DNA of 64,000 bases, from NCBI RefSeq assembly GCF_023169945.1, contig NZ_AP025591.1:744001-808000 (forward strand), read 5' to 3'. Positions 29,158-38,719 of the stretch are shown here, piece by piece (positions within the stretch are counted from its first letter, which is position 1; every line of letters begins with the position of its first letter). The notes under the pieces were generated by a model. The model had not been told where the DNA came from, searched no databases, and saw nothing but the letters and a program-made list of their open reading frames with translations. Source of the stretch: Anaeromyxobacter oryzae (GTDB lineage: Bacteria; Myxococcota; Myxococcia; Myxococcales; Anaeromyxobacteraceae). The position numbers and the translations under genes are program-made.

Positions 29158-30261
29158 ATGAACCAGCGTCCTCTCCCGTCCCGCTCGCCGCGCGGCGTCG
29201 CGATCCTCGAGCTCGTCCTCTTCGCCGCGGCCGTCCTCGCGCTCTGGATCTTCCCGCAGTTCGTGAAGAAGCCCTACGTCCTCCACATGGGCGTGATCCT
29301 GTTCCTCGCGATCATCCAGGGGCAGGCCTGGAACGTCGTCGGCGGCTACGCCGGGCAGTACTCCGTGGGCCACGCCGCCTACTTCGGCATCGGCGCGTAC
29401 ACCACGATGATGCTGCTCGAGCTGAACAAGATCGCGCCTTGGTGGGGCCTCGGCGCGGCCATCGCGAACGGCGTGCTCCTGTCCCTCGTGATCGGCAGCA
29501 TCACCTTCCGGCTGCGCGGGCCGTACTTCGTGCTCGCCTCGATCTCGATGGCGGAGATCCTCCGGTACGCGTTCCTCTACTTCAAGGGCTTCACCCGCGG
29601 CGCCGAGGGGTTCCTCGTCTCCGAGATCCCGACGCTGCACCTGTTCGGCCAGGACGTCGAGTTCATCACGAAGCGGCCGTTCTACTTCGTCACGCTCGGC
29701 CTCGCGGTGCTCACGATCATCGCCAACTACGCCGTGCAGCACTCCAAGCTCGGCTACTACTTCCAGGCGATCCGGGAGGACCAGGACGCGGCCCACTCGC
29801 TCGGGATCAGCCTGTCGTTCTACAAGAGCATCGCGCTCGCCATCTCGGCGGCGTTCACCGCCCTCGCCGGCGGCGTGTACGCGATGTTCGTGAAGTTCAT
29901 CGCGCCGGACATCGTGTTCGGCATCGACGTCTCGGTGCAGTTCGTCCTCATCTGCATCATCGGCGGCATCGGCACCATCTACGGACCCGTCATCGGCGCG
30001 ATGGTCCTCGTCCCGCTCTCCGAGATCCTCCGCAACCCGCGCGGCCTCGTGCAGATCGGCGTCCTCTCCCCCGACTCGAAATTCGTCGACTTCGTGGAGG
30101 CCCACCTCTCGAACGCGCACCTCCTCGTGTACGGCATCCTCGTGGTGGTGGTGATCCTGTTCGCCCCCGACGGCGTCGTCGGGCTGCTGCGCCGGGCGAC
30201 CGCCGGGCTGCGGCGGCGCCGCGCCGCCGCGCAGGAGGAGCCCGGCGCGGCCGGCGCGTAG
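29158..30261 (+). CDS. livM: Branched-chain amino-acid ABC transporter permease LivM
   Basis: A 367-residue permease, partner of LivH in the transmembrane channel. It shows IIQGQAWNVVGGYAGQYSVGHAAYFGIGAYT, typical of LivM, and the ATPase-contact loop LGYYFQAIREDQDAAHSLGISL. IGGIGTIYGPVIGAMVLVPLSE comes near the end, followed by a basic cytoplasmic tail (LRRRRAAAQEEPGAAGA). About nine hydrophobic segments. It is followed 9 bases later by livG. Confidence 0.95.
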   Translation: MNQRPLPSRSPRGVAILELVLFAAAVLALWIFPQFVKKPYVLHMGVILFLAIIQGQAWNVVGGYAGQYSVGHAAYFGIGAYTTMMLLELNKIAPWWGLGAAIANGVLLSLVIGSITFRLRGPYFVLASISMAEILRYAFLYFKGFTRGAEGFLVSEIPTLHLFGQDVEFITKRPFYFVTLGLAVLTIIANYAVQHSKLGYYFQAIREDQDAAHSLGISLSFYKSIALAISAAFTALAGGVYAMFVKFIAPDIVFGIDVSVQFVLICIIGGIGTIYGPVIGAMVLVPLSEILRNPRGLVQIGVLSPDSKFVDFVEAHLSNAHLLVYGILVVVVILFAPDGVVGLLRRATAGLRRRRAAAQEEPGAAGA

Positions 30262-30270
30262 GGACCGACC

Positions 30271-30993
30271 ATGGCGACCATCCTCGACATCAAGCACGTC
30301 TCGAAGTTCTTCGGCGGCCTCGCCGCCAACTCCGACGTCTCCTTCTCCATGGAGCCGGGGATGATCATGGGCCTCATCGGCCCGAACGGCGCGGGCAAGA
30401 CCACGCTGTTCAACTGCATCACGGGCTTCTACCCGCCGTCGCGCGGCGACGTGATGTTCAAGGGCGTCCGCATGAACGGGCTCCAGCCCAACCAGGTCTG
30501 CCACCTCGGCATGGTGCGGACCTGGCAGAAGGTGCGGCCGCTCGCGAAGATGACGGTCCTCGACAACGTCATGGTGGGCGCGCTGGCGCGCACCGCGAGC
30601 CTGAAGGTCGCCCGCGACGTCGCCATGGCGCAGCTCGAGGTGGTGCGGATGACGAGGAAGGCGAGCTTCCTCGCCGGTGGCCTCCCCATCGGCGAGCGGA
30701 AGAAGCTCGAGGTCGCGCGCGTCCTCGCGACGCAGCCGGAGCTCCTGCTCCTCGACGAGGTGATGGGCGGCCTCAACCCCGCCGAGTCCGAGGAGATCAT
30801 CCAGCTCATCCTCGACCTGCGGAAGCGCGGGCTCACGCAGATGGTCATCGAGCACGACATGAAGGCCATCATGCGGATCAGCGACCGGATCGTGGTGCTC
30901 AACTCGGGCGAGAAGCTCGCCGAGGGCGCGCCCCAGGAGATCGTGAACAACAAGGCGGTCGTGGCCGCGTACCTCGGCGAGGAGGTCGCCTAG
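30271..30993 (+). CDS. livG: Liv ABC transporter ATPase LivG
   Basis: A 240-residue cytoplasmic ATPase. Walker A GPNGAGKTT is near residue 36, Walker B LLLLDEVMGGLNPAE, and the switch His in VIEHDM. The signature is unusual (LPIGERKKLEVAR rather than LSGGQ), a deviation often seen in LivG proteins, where LxxGxxRxLE is common. It pairs with LivF to power import. Its stop is directly followed by the livF ATG with no gap. Confidence 0.95.
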   Translation: MATILDIKHVSKFFGGLAANSDVSFSMEPGMIMGLIGPNGAGKTTLFNCITGFYPPSRGDVMFKGVRMNGLQPNQVCHLGMVRTWQKVRPLAKMTVLDNVMVGALARTASLKVARDVAMAQLEVVRMTRKASFLAGGLPIGERKKLEVARVLATQPELLLLDEVMGGLNPAESEEIIQLILDLRKRGLTQMVIEHDMKAIMRISDRIVVLNSGEKLAEGAPQEIVNNKAVVAAYLGEEVA

Positions 30994-31698
30994 ATGCTGC
31001 GGATCGAGAAGCTCAACTTCGCCTACGGCGATCTCAAGGTCCTCTGGGACGTGGACCTCGAGGTGCGCCAGGGCGAGATCGTGACCGTCGTCGGCGCGAA
31101 CGGCGCCGGGAAGTCGACGATCCTGAAGAACGTCTCGCGGCTGGTCCGCGCCTCCTCGGGCTCGCTCCGGTTCAACGACGTCGACCTCCTCCGGATGGCG
31201 TCGCACGAGGTGGTCGGGCTCGGCATCGTGCAGGTGCCGGAGGGCCGGCGCATCTTCCCGGAGATGACCGTCCTCGAGAACCTCAGGATGGGCTCGTTCG
31301 TGAAGGCCACGCGCAAGGACCGCGAGCGGAACGTCGAGCGCGCATTCACGCTCTTCCCGCGCCTGAAGGAGCGCGAGAAGCAGCTCGGCGGGACGATGTC
31401 GGGCGGCGAGCAGCAGATGCTCGCGATCGCGCGCGGCCTGATGGGGAACCCGAAGCTCCTGCTCCTCGACGAGCCGTCGCTCGGGCTGTCCCCGCTGCTC
31501 GTGAAGAACATCTTCGAGATCATCAAGGAGATCAACCGGCAGGGGACGACGATCCTGCTGGTCGAGCAGAACGTCTACCAGTCGCTCCACGTGTCGAGCC
31601 GGGCGTACGTGCTCGAGACGGGGCGGGTGGTACTCTCGGGCACGGGCGCGGAGCTGCTCGCCAACGCCCACGTCAAGAAGGCCTTCCTGGGGATGTGA
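30994..31698 (+). CDS. livF: Liv ABC transporter ATPase LivF
   Basis: A 234-residue ATPase with Walker A GANGAGKST near residue 36, signature MSGGEQQMLAIARGLM, Walker B LLLLDEPSLGLSP and switch region LLVEQNV. It contains the LivF-type QVPEGRRIFPEMTVLENL. Start ATG 30994 abuts the livG stop. It completes the importer; a CBS-domain gene follows after 2 bases. Confidence 0.95.
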   Translation: MLRIEKLNFAYGDLKVLWDVDLEVRQGEIVTVVGANGAGKSTILKNVSRLVRASSGSLRFNDVDLLRMASHEVVGLGIVQVPEGRRIFPEMTVLENLRMGSFVKATRKDRERNVERAFTLFPRLKEREKQLGGTMSGGEQQMLAIARGLMGNPKLLLLDEPSLGLSPLLVKNIFEIIKEINRQGTTILLVEQNVYQSLHVSSRAYVLETGRVVLSGTGAELLANAHVKKAFLGM

Positions 31699-31700
31699 TC

Positions 31701-32144
31701 ATGGCGGACACCAAGCTCACCGTCGGCGACTGGATGACCTCGAACCCGATGACGATCGAGGAGGACGCCTCCGTCATCGAGGCCATCCACGTGCTGAAGG
31801 AGAAGAACATCCGGCGCCTCCCCGTGATGAGCAAGGGCAGGCTCGTCGGGCTCGTCACCGAGAAGATGCTGTTCGGCTACATGCCGGCCAAGGCGACCAC
31901 GCTCGACCAGTGGGAGCTGCACTACCTGCTCTCGAAGACCCCGGTGAAGGCGGCGATGAACCCGACGCCGCACACCGTGAAGCCGGAGACGCCCATCGCC
32001 GAGGCCGCGAAGCTCCTCCACGACCGGAAGCTGAACGGCGTCATCGTCATCGACCCGGGCGGCGCGCTCGTCGGCATCCTCACGACGACGAACGCGCTCG
32101 AGGCGCTCATCTGGTTCGCGGCGCAGGCGGGGAAGAAGGCGTAG
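31701..32144 (+). CDS. Tandem CBS-domain protein linked to the liv operon
   Basis: A 147-residue soluble protein made of two CBS domains: VGDWMTSNPMTIEEDASVIEAIHVL with GRLVGLVTEKMLF, and VKAAMNPTPHTVKPETPIAEAAKLL with GALVGILTTTNALEAL. CBS pairs bind adenosine nucleotides and control enzymes and transporters. The start is 2 bases after livF, so it is the last gene of the operon and probably senses energy state to adjust transport. This role is inferred; ABC importers with CBS regulation usually carry the domains fused to the ATPase. Confidence 0.88.
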   Translation: MADTKLTVGDWMTSNPMTIEEDASVIEAIHVLKEKNIRRLPVMSKGRLVGLVTEKMLFGYMPAKATTLDQWELHYLLSKTPVKAAMNPTPHTVKPETPIAEAAKLLHDRKLNGVIVIDPGGALVGILTTTNALEALIWFAAQAGKKA

Positions 32145-32224
32145 AGGCCCCTCGGCGACGCGCGCTCCGTCGCCCCTATGCGCGGTCGCCCGGTTCCCTG
32201 CCCTGCGGTCGCCGCAGCGGGACC

Positions 32225-33373
32225 TCACGCGAACTGCCGCCGGAAGCGCCACAGGGCCGCGGCGAAGCAGACGGCTCCGAGCGCCGCGATGGCGGCCACC
32301 CGCGGCCAGAGCACGTCCATGCCCGCGCCGCGGAGGAGGATGCCGTACGCGACGGTCACGTAGTGGCGCAGCGGCGAGAGGCTCACCAGGTCGCGGAGCA
32401 GCCGGGGCTCGGCCTCGAGCGGCGACCAGGTGCCCGAGAGCTGCAGGACCGGGACCAGCGTGAGCACGATGAGCAGCCCCACCTGCGTCATGGTGCGAGC
32501 GAGGGTCGAGAGCAGCAGGCCCATGCAGGCGTTCGCGAACGCGAAGAGCGCGGTGATGGCGAAGAACAGCGGCACGCTGCCCCGCGCCGGCATCGCGTAC
32601 GCCGCGCGAAGCACGCCGAAGAGCGCGACCGCGGTCCCCGAGAGCGCCACCATCGTCATCGAGAGGGCCTTCGAGAGCATCACCTGCACCGGGGTGATGG
32701 GCGAGACGAGCAGCTGCTCGATCGTGCCGTGCTCCTTCTCCCGGACCGCCGCCGCCGCGGGCAGCAGCACGCAGGCGACGGTCATCATGTCGAGGAGATC
32801 CGAGAGGGCGTTCCCCCAGGCGTCGTCGAGGTTCGGGTTGTACCAGGTGCGCCGCCGATTCTCGATCACGGGCAGGTCGCGCGGGTCCACGCCGAGGCGT
32901 CCGAGCGCCTCGGCGGCCCGGTCGCGGGACAGCGTCCCCGCGATCCGGGCCGCGTAGCCCGGGGCGAGGTACGCGGACACGACGCGGCTCGCGTCGACCA
33001 CGAGCTGCACCTCCACCGGCCGCTCGCCCTTCGCGAGATCGCGCGAGAAGCCCGGCGGGATGTCCAGGAAGAGCCGCGCCTCGCCGTGGTCGATGGCGCG
33101 GAGGGCCTCCCCGGGGTCGTCCACCTCTCCGCGGATGGTGAACCAGGGCTCGCGCAGCCGGAGGACGAGCTCGCGCGACGCTGCGCTCCGGTCGCCGTCG
33201 CGCACGAGGAGCGCGGCGTGGCTCAGCTCGCGGGTCCCGCCAGCGACGAGCACGAGCTCGAGCGTGAACAGGTACACCACGTAGACGAGGAGCGGGCGGT
33301 CGCGCCAGAGCTGGCGCAGCTCCTTCGCCGTCAGCGCCGAGACCTGGCGCAGCCACGGGGCGAGGCCGGTCAT
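32225..33373 (-). CDS. ABC-2 type permease, YbhR-like
   Basis: A 382-residue inner-membrane permease of the ABC-2 exporter group. One N-terminal segment (RPLLVYVVYLFTLELVLVAGG) is followed by a large periplasmic loop (~50-180). Five C-terminal segments include the family motif AAAVREKEHGTIEQLLVSPITPVQVMLSK and LSGTWSPLEAEP. The ATG overlaps the stop of the preceding permease (ATGA). With that permease it forms the channel of a YbhFSR-type efflux pump. It is the last gene of the operon. Confidence 0.9.
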   Translation of the reverse strand: MTGLAPWLRQVSALTAKELRQLWRDRPLLVYVVYLFTLELVLVAGGTRELSHAALLVRDGDRSAASRELVLRLREPWFTIRGEVDDPGEALRAIDHGEARLFLDIPPGFSRDLAKGERPVEVQLVVDASRVVSAYLAPGYAARIAGTLSRDRAAEALGRLGVDPRDLPVIENRRRTWYNPNLDDAWGNALSDLLDMMTVACVLLPAAAAVREKEHGTIEQLLVSPITPVQVMLSKALSMTMVALSGTAVALFGVLRAAYAMPARGSVPLFFAITALFAFANACMGLLLSTLARTMTQVGLLIVLTLVPVLQLSGTWSPLEAEPRLLRDLVSLSPLRHYVTVAYGILLRGAGMDVLWPRVAAIAALGAVCFAAALWRFRRQFA

Positions 33374-34530
33374 GCGCGCCTCCGCTTGTGGAAGAGGAGC
33401 CAGGCGAGCGCTGGGAACGCCGCCGCGAAGAGCGCCAGGGCCGCGAGCTCGCGCCAGAGCATCGCCGCGCCCATGCCCTTCAGGAAGATGCCCTGGATGA
33501 CGTCGTGGAAGTACATGGACGGGAACAGGTGCGCGATTACCCAGCTCACCGGCGGCATCGCGTCGACCGGGATGTACATCCCCGAGTACTGGGTCCCGAT
33601 CAGCACCGCGAGAGCGACGGTGACGATCATCGCCGTCGCCTGCGTCCTCACGACGAGGGAGATCACGAGCCCGATCCCGGGCGTCGCGATGGCGTAGAGG
33701 AGCGTCGCGAGCGCGAAGAGGAGGAGGCTCCCGTGGAACGGCGCCCCGAACCAGCCCACGGCGAGCACCCACAGCACGACGCCGTTAGCGCATCCGATCG
33801 CCACGCTCGGCAGGAGCTTGCCCGCGACGAACTCGGCCCGGGTCACGGTGGAGGAGTAGATGTTGAGGATCGAGCCGCTCTCCTTCTCCCGCACGACCCC
33901 GAGCGCCATGAGGAGCGGCGCGACGAAGAGGTGGATGAACATCACCATCGAGGGCGCGGTGGACCAGACCGTCCGGAGCTGCGGGTTGTAGAGATAGCGA
34001 ACCTGGAGCCGCACGGGCCTGAGGAGGGCGTCCGCGCGCTCCACGGGGATCCCGAGCCGCCTTGACACGACGCCGGCCTGGAGCTCCGCCGTCGCCGCGG
34101 CGTCGATGGCCTCGACGTAGCTCTGGATCGATCGCGGCGGGGTGCTGTTGGACCAGCTCCCGTCCACCCAGGTCTGGACCGCCGCCGAGCGGCCGGCGAG
34201 GAGGCGCCGCTCGAACTCCTCCGGGATCACCATCACGACGCGGACCTCGCCGCGGGAGAGGCGCTCCGCGGCCTCACGCTCGGACCCGACGACGCCCGCG
34301 AGGTCGAAGTACACGGTGCCCGCGAACCGCTCCGCGTACCGGCGGCTCGTCGCGGTCCGGTCGTGGTCCACGACCGCGAGCGGGACGTGCTCCAGGGGCT
34401 GGCCGCTCCCGTACCCGAAGACGATCATGAGCAGCGCGGGGAGCACGAACGCGAGGGCGAAGAACATGCGGTCGCGGAGGATCTCGCTCCACTCCTTCCG
34501 GGCCAGGGCGGCGACGCGCGCGAGGTTCAC
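33370..34530 (-). CDS. ABC-2 type permease, YbhS-like
   Basis: A 386-residue permease with the same layout as its neighbour: first segment FFALAFVLPALLMIVFGYGSG, a periplasmic loop to ~190, then five segments with VVREKESGSILNIYSSTVTRAEFVAGKLLP and YSGMYIPVDAMPPVSW. The GTG start at 34530 overlaps the ATPase stop (GTGA). The pair likely forms a heterodimeric channel exporting drugs or lipids together with the membrane-fusion protein encoded first in the operon. Confidence 0.9.
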   Translation of the reverse strand: MNLARVAALARKEWSEILRDRMFFALAFVLPALLMIVFGYGSGQPLEHVPLAVVDHDRTATSRRYAERFAGTVYFDLAGVVGSEREAAERLSRGEVRVVMVIPEEFERRLLAGRSAAVQTWVDGSWSNSTPPRSIQSYVEAIDAAATAELQAGVVSRRLGIPVERADALLRPVRLQVRYLYNPQLRTVWSTAPSMVMFIHLFVAPLLMALGVVREKESGSILNIYSSTVTRAEFVAGKLLPSVAIGCANGVVLWVLAVGWFGAPFHGSLLLFALATLLYAIATPGIGLVISLVVRTQATAMIVTVALAVLIGTQYSGMYIPVDAMPPVSWVIAHLFPSMYFHDVIQGIFLKGMGAAMLWRELAALALFAAAFPALAWLLFHKRRRA

Positions 34531-36521
34531 GGGGAGCCCCTGAGCTGCGGCGCCCCGTCCTCGAGCGCGCGCACGCGGTAGATGAAGACGTCCTCCATCG
34601 TGAGCGGCACCGGCCGGATCGCGCGGCACGCGATGCCGGCGGCGCCGAGGCTCGCCCGGATCCGCGGCGCGTCGCTGTCGGGATCGCGCGACAGCAGGTG
34701 GAGGTGCCGGCCGAAGGGGACCGGGGCGCCCACGCCGTCGCCGCGCAGCCGCTCCGCCGCCGCCGCGGGGGAATCGGCGACGATCTCGAGGAGCCGCCCG
34801 GCCTCGCGCTCCACCTCGCGCTTCAGCGCGGCGGGCGGCGCGTCGGCGACGATCCGGCCGGCGAACATGAGGGCGAGCCGGTCGCAGCGCTCGGCCTCGC
34901 TCATCGAGTGCGTCGTGAGGAGCACCGCGACGCGATCGCGCCGCGCGAGCTCGAAGAGGATCTGCCAGAACCGGCGCCGGCCCACCGGATCGACCCCGGA
35001 GGTCGGCTCGTCGAGGAACACGACCTGGGGCCGGTGCAGTAGGGCGCAGCCGAGGGCGAGACGCTGGCGGAGCCCCAGCGGGAGCGCCCCCGTCATCGCG
35101 TCGCGCCGGCCGGAGAGCCCCGCCATGGCCAGCACCTCCTCGCCGCGCTCGCGCGCCGCCGCCCGCGAGAGGCCATAGATGCCGGCGTACAGCAGGACGT
35201 TCTCCGCGACGGTGAGGTCGGTGTAGAGCGAGAACGCCTGGGACATGTAGCCGATGCGGCGCTTCACGGCGCGATCGGAGCGGGCCATGTCCACGCCCGC
35301 CACGCGGCCGCGTCCGGCGCTGGGCGGCAGGAGGCCCGTCAGCATCTTGATCACCGTGGTCTTGCCCGCGCCGTTCGCGCCGAGGAGCCCGAAGATCTCG
35401 CCCGGGCGCACCCGGAACGTGACACCGTCGACCGCGCGGAAGGTGCCGAAGTCGCGGGTGAGCCGGTCGGCCTCGATCGCGTCGCCCTCCGACCCCGCGG
35501 GCTCCGGGCCGCGGTGGCGCCCGGTCACGGCCGGGGGGACGGCCGGCCCGCGGGGCGCGGACGCGGGCCCCCCCGCCTCCGGGGCCACGTCCTCCCGGCG
35601 GAGGAGCGCGAGGAACGCGTCCTCCAGCTCGGGCTCGGCGGCGTCGACGCGGCAGGGGATCCCGCCGAGCGCGGCGCGCACGCGTGCGATCGCCGCCGAC
35701 GGCCCGGCGCCCTCGACCAGGACGCGGAGGACCGTCCCGAGCGCCTCCACCTGCGCGAACGCAGGGGTGAGCGCGGCCAGCGCCTCGGCCTGCCGCTCGG
35801 TCTCGACGAGCGCCACCGTCCCGGGCACGAGCCGGCACAGGGCCGCCGGGTCGCCCTCGGCGAGGCAGCGGCCCTCGTGCAGGAGGGAGACGCGGTGGAA
35901 CCGGCTCGCCTCGTCGAGGTACGCGGTCGAGACGAGGGCGGTGAGGCGCCCGTCGCGCACGAGCTCCGAGAGGATCGCCCAGAAGTCGCGGCGCGAGACC
36001 GGGTCCACCCCGGTGGTCGGCTCGTCGAGCACGAGCAGCTCCGGCTCGTGCACGAGCGTGCATGCGAGGCCGAGCTTCTGCTTCATGCCGCCGGAGAGGT
36101 GCTTCATCGCCCGTCCGCGAAACGGCGCCAGGCGGGTCACGGAGAGGAGGCGCTCCTTCCGCGCGGCGAGCCGGGCCGCCGGGACGAGCCGCAGCCGCGC
36201 GAAGAAGTCGACGTTCTCCTCGACCGAGAGCTCCGGGTAGAGGTTCTGCCCGAGCCCCTGGGGCATGAAGCCGATCCGGGCCTTCACCCGCTCCGCGGCC
36301 ATCTCCGAGTCGATCCGCTCCCCGAGGACGTCGAGCGTCCCGCCCTCGAACGAGAGCACGCCCGCGATCGCCTTCATGAGGCTGCTCTTCCCGGCGCCGT
36401 CCGCGCCCACGAGCCCGTGCAGCTCGCCGGGGTGGACGCGCAGGTCCACCCCGCACACCGCCGGACGCCCGCGGTAGCGCTTCACGAGCCCGGCCGCGCG
36501 CACGACGGCCCGCGCGCTCAC
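34527..36521 (-). CDS. Fused double ABC ATPase, YbhF-like
   Basis: A 664-residue cytoplasmic protein with two complete ATPase cassettes. Cassette 1: Walker A GADGAGKSS, signature LSGGMKQKL, Walker B LLVLDEPTTGVDP. Cassette 2: Walker A GANGAGKTT, altered signature LPLGLRQRLALG, Walker B VVFLDEPTSGVDP. The altered second signature is the same type seen in E. coli YbhF. A poorly conserved linker (~300-350, Pro/Ala/Gly-rich) joins them. The GTG start at 36521 overlaps the stop of the HlyD-like gene. It energises the two downstream permeases. Confidence 0.92.
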   Translation of the reverse strand: MSARAVVRAAGLVKRYRGRPAVCGVDLRVHPGELHGLVGADGAGKSSLMKAIAGVLSFEGGTLDVLGERIDSEMAAERVKARIGFMPQGLGQNLYPELSVEENVDFFARLRLVPAARLAARKERLLSVTRLAPFRGRAMKHLSGGMKQKLGLACTLVHEPELLVLDEPTTGVDPVSRRDFWAILSELVRDGRLTALVSTAYLDEASRFHRVSLLHEGRCLAEGDPAALCRLVPGTVALVETERQAEALAALTPAFAQVEALGTVLRVLVEGAGPSAAIARVRAALGGIPCRVDAAEPELEDAFLALLRREDVAPEAGGPASAPRGPAVPPAVTGRHRGPEPAGSEGDAIEADRLTRDFGTFRAVDGVTFRVRPGEIFGLLGANGAGKTTVIKMLTGLLPPSAGRGRVAGVDMARSDRAVKRRIGYMSQAFSLYTDLTVAENVLLYAGIYGLSRAAARERGEEVLAMAGLSGRRDAMTGALPLGLRQRLALGCALLHRPQVVFLDEPTSGVDPVGRRRFWQILFELARRDRVAVLLTTHSMSEAERCDRLALMFAGRIVADAPPAALKREVEREAGRLLEIVADSPAAAAERLRGDGVGAPVPFGRHLHLLSRDPDSDAPRIRASLGAAGIACRAIRPVPLTMEDVFIYRVRALEDGAPQLRGSP

Positions 36522-37720
36522 CAGCGCGGCTTCACCCACGACACGCCCTCCTTCCACCGGATGAGCGCGTCCGCCGAGAGCCCCGGGCCGAGCCGGTGAT
36601 CCGGGTTCGCGGCGAGGTACAGCTTCACGGCGTACACGAGCCGCGTGCGCTCGTCGGGCGTCTGGACCTCCTTCGGCGTGAACTCGGCGCGCGAGGCAAT
36701 GAAGCGCACCTCGGCGGGGAACGGCTCGTCGGGGAAGGCGTCCGTGAAGACGCGCGCGGGGAGGCCCAGCCGGACGCGGCCGACGTCCTGCTCGCGGACG
36801 AACACCTCGAGGTACAGCCGGTCGAGGTCGACGAGCTCGAGGAGCGGCGCCCCGGCCCCGACCACCTCGCCGGCCTCCACGAACCGGGTGATCACGGTGC
36901 CGGAGGTGGGGCTCGCGATCCGGAGATCGTCGAGGACCGCCGCAGCCTCCGCCACCTGCGCGCTCGCCTGGCGCGCGGCCGCCTCGAGCACCTCGACCTC
37001 CTGCGCCTTCGCCGCGATGCGCTCCGGGCCGAGCCGCGCGTCCGCGAGCTGGCGCTCCGTGCGCAGCGCGTCGGCGCGGGAGCGCCGCAGCTCCTCCTCG
37101 GCGATCCGCGAGGCCAGCTCGGTCCGCTCCTCCGTCTGCGCGTCGATCGATCCCCCCTCGCGCAGGGCCCGTGCGCGGTCCCGGTCCCGGAGGGCCTGCT
37201 CCGCGCTCACGCGCGCCTTGGCGAGGCTTGCTTGCGCCGCCTCCGCGGACGCCTCTGCCGCCGCGATGGTGAGCGGCACGCTCTGGCGCAGCACCGCGAG
37301 ATCGGCGCGCGCGGCGCCGACGCGAGCTCGCGCCGCCTCCTCCGCGGCGTGCGCCTGCGCGAGGCGAGCGCGCGGCGTCGCGTCGTCGAGCGTCGCGAGC
37401 ACCTGCCCGGCGACCACCACGTCCCCCTCGCGGACGGCGAGGGTCGCGACGCGTCCGGCGAGCTTGCCGGCCACCGTGACCGTGTCGCCCTCGAGCCGGC
37501 CGTTCACCTGGATGAGGCCGTCGGGCAGCGCGGCGGCGCGCTGGACGTGCCGCACCGCGAGCGTGACGGCCACCGCCGCGACGAGGCACGCCGCGGCGCC
37601 GAGGACCCACGGCCCGCGGCGCCCGGGCCGCCCCTCGCGGTGCTCCGTCCCGGGCGACGGCTCCGGCGGCGCGCCGTGATCGGGCGCGGCCGGCAGGGCG
37701 ATCTCGCCGACGGTTCCCAT
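36518..37720 (-). CDS. HlyD/YbhG-type periplasmic membrane-fusion protein
   Basis: A 400-residue adaptor of a tripartite efflux pump. A cytoplasmic N-terminus (1-40) precedes one membrane segment (WVLGAAACLVAAVAVTLAV) and a lipoyl-like half motif (VNGRLEGDTVTVAGKLAGRVATLAVREGDVV). A long Ala/Arg/Glu coiled-coil hairpin (~115-260) follows, then the second lipoyl half (IASPTSGTVITRFVEAGEVVGAGAPLLELVDLDRLYLEVFV). It is the first gene of the four-gene efflux operon, each linked to the next by a 4-base overlap. An outer-membrane TolC partner is not encoded here. Confidence 0.92.
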   Translation of the reverse strand: MGTVGEIALPAAPDHGAPPEPSPGTEHREGRPGRRGPWVLGAAACLVAAVAVTLAVRHVQRAAALPDGLIQVNGRLEGDTVTVAGKLAGRVATLAVREGDVVVAGQVLATLDDATPRARLAQAHAAEEAARARVGAARADLAVLRQSVPLTIAAAEASAEAAQASLAKARVSAEQALRDRDRARALREGGSIDAQTEERTELASRIAEEELRRSRADALRTERQLADARLGPERIAAKAQEVEVLEAAARQASAQVAEAAAVLDDLRIASPTSGTVITRFVEAGEVVGAGAPLLELVDLDRLYLEVFVREQDVGRVRLGLPARVFTDAFPDEPFPAEVRFIASRAEFTPKEVQTPDERTRLVYAVKLYLAANPDHRLGPGLSADALIRWKEGVSWVKPRW

Positions 37721-37972
37721 GCTTGCGCCACCCGTTCCTGCACGGGCGCCCCTCAGCCTGAACCGGTCCGCGACGCGGATCCATGGGCTCCCTGAGGCGC
37801 ACCGGAGGTGGGACCCCGGGCGACGCGAAGGCGGACGAGCGGTCGTGGCGCCACCGACCCCATCGCCGCGGAGGGCGGGCGCCCGGCCGCCCGGAATGGC
37901 GATCGCCTACCCCGTGCGGGAGCCTTGCCGCGGCACGAGCGGCACCTGCGATCAGCCGTACCCCGCCGACGC

Positions 37973-38719
37973 TCAGCGGAAGAGGAACTTCCCGGCGGCG
38001 ACGAGGCCCACGAGGATCGCGAACCCCCGCATCCCCGCCGGCGGCAGCTTCTGCGCGACGAGCGCGCCGACGAACCCGCCGACGAGCGACGCGACGGCCA
38101 TCAGGGCCGCGATCCGCACGTCGACCTTGCCCGAGAGCAGGAACAGCACGAACCCGCTCCCGTTCGAGAGCAGGGCGAACAGCACCTTGAGCGCGTTCGC
38201 ATGCTGGAGGCTCGAGGGGAGCAGGATCCCCATCGCCGCGAGCATCAGGATCCCGATGCCGGCGCCGAAGTAGCCGCCGTAGATCGAGATGAGGAGCTGG
38301 ATGATCCAGAGCACCACCGGGTGGTTGCCGGCGGCGTGGTGGCCGACGGCGCGCTTGATCGGGTTCTGGAGCGCGAGGAGCGCGCACGCGAAGAGGATCA
38401 GCCAGGGGACGACGGCCTCGAAGGCCTTCTCCCGCAGCGCGAGCAGCAGCGTCGCGCCGATGACGCCGCCGAGCACCGCCGGCAGGCCGAGCACGAGCGC
38501 GTGCTTGCGCTCGTCGGCAATGTGCCGGCGGTACGCCCACACCGAGGAGAGCTGGCCGGGCCAGAGCGCGACCGTGCTCGTCGCGTTCGCCGACACCGGC
38601 GAGAGCCCGGCGAGCAGCAGCGACGGGAACGTGAGGAGCGTGCCGCCACCGGCCACGGCGTTGACGAGCCCGGCGGTCGCGGCGGCGCCGGTGACGAGGA
38701 GTCCCTGTCCGAAGGTCAC
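37973..38719 (-). CDS. TauE/SafE-family sulfite exporter-like permease
   Basis: A 248-residue inner-membrane protein with about eight segments. Family features are the repeated half motif GLVNAVAGGGTLLTFPSLLLAGLSPVSANATSTVALWPG near the N-terminus and YGGYFGAGIGILMLAAMGIL in the second half. Members export sulfite, sulfoacetate or other organosulfur anions, but many are uncharacterised. No sulfur-metabolism gene lies nearby, so the substrate is open. Confidence 0.9.
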   Translation of the reverse strand: MTFGQGLLVTGAAATAGLVNAVAGGGTLLTFPSLLLAGLSPVSANATSTVALWPGQLSSVWAYRRHIADERKHALVLGLPAVLGGVIGATLLLALREKAFEAVVPWLILFACALLALQNPIKRAVGHHAAGNHPVVLWIIQLLISIYGGYFGAGIGILMLAAMGILLPSSLQHANALKVLFALLSNGSGFVLFLLSGKVDVRIAALMAVASLVGGFVGALVAQKLPPAGMRGFAILVGLVAAGKFLFR

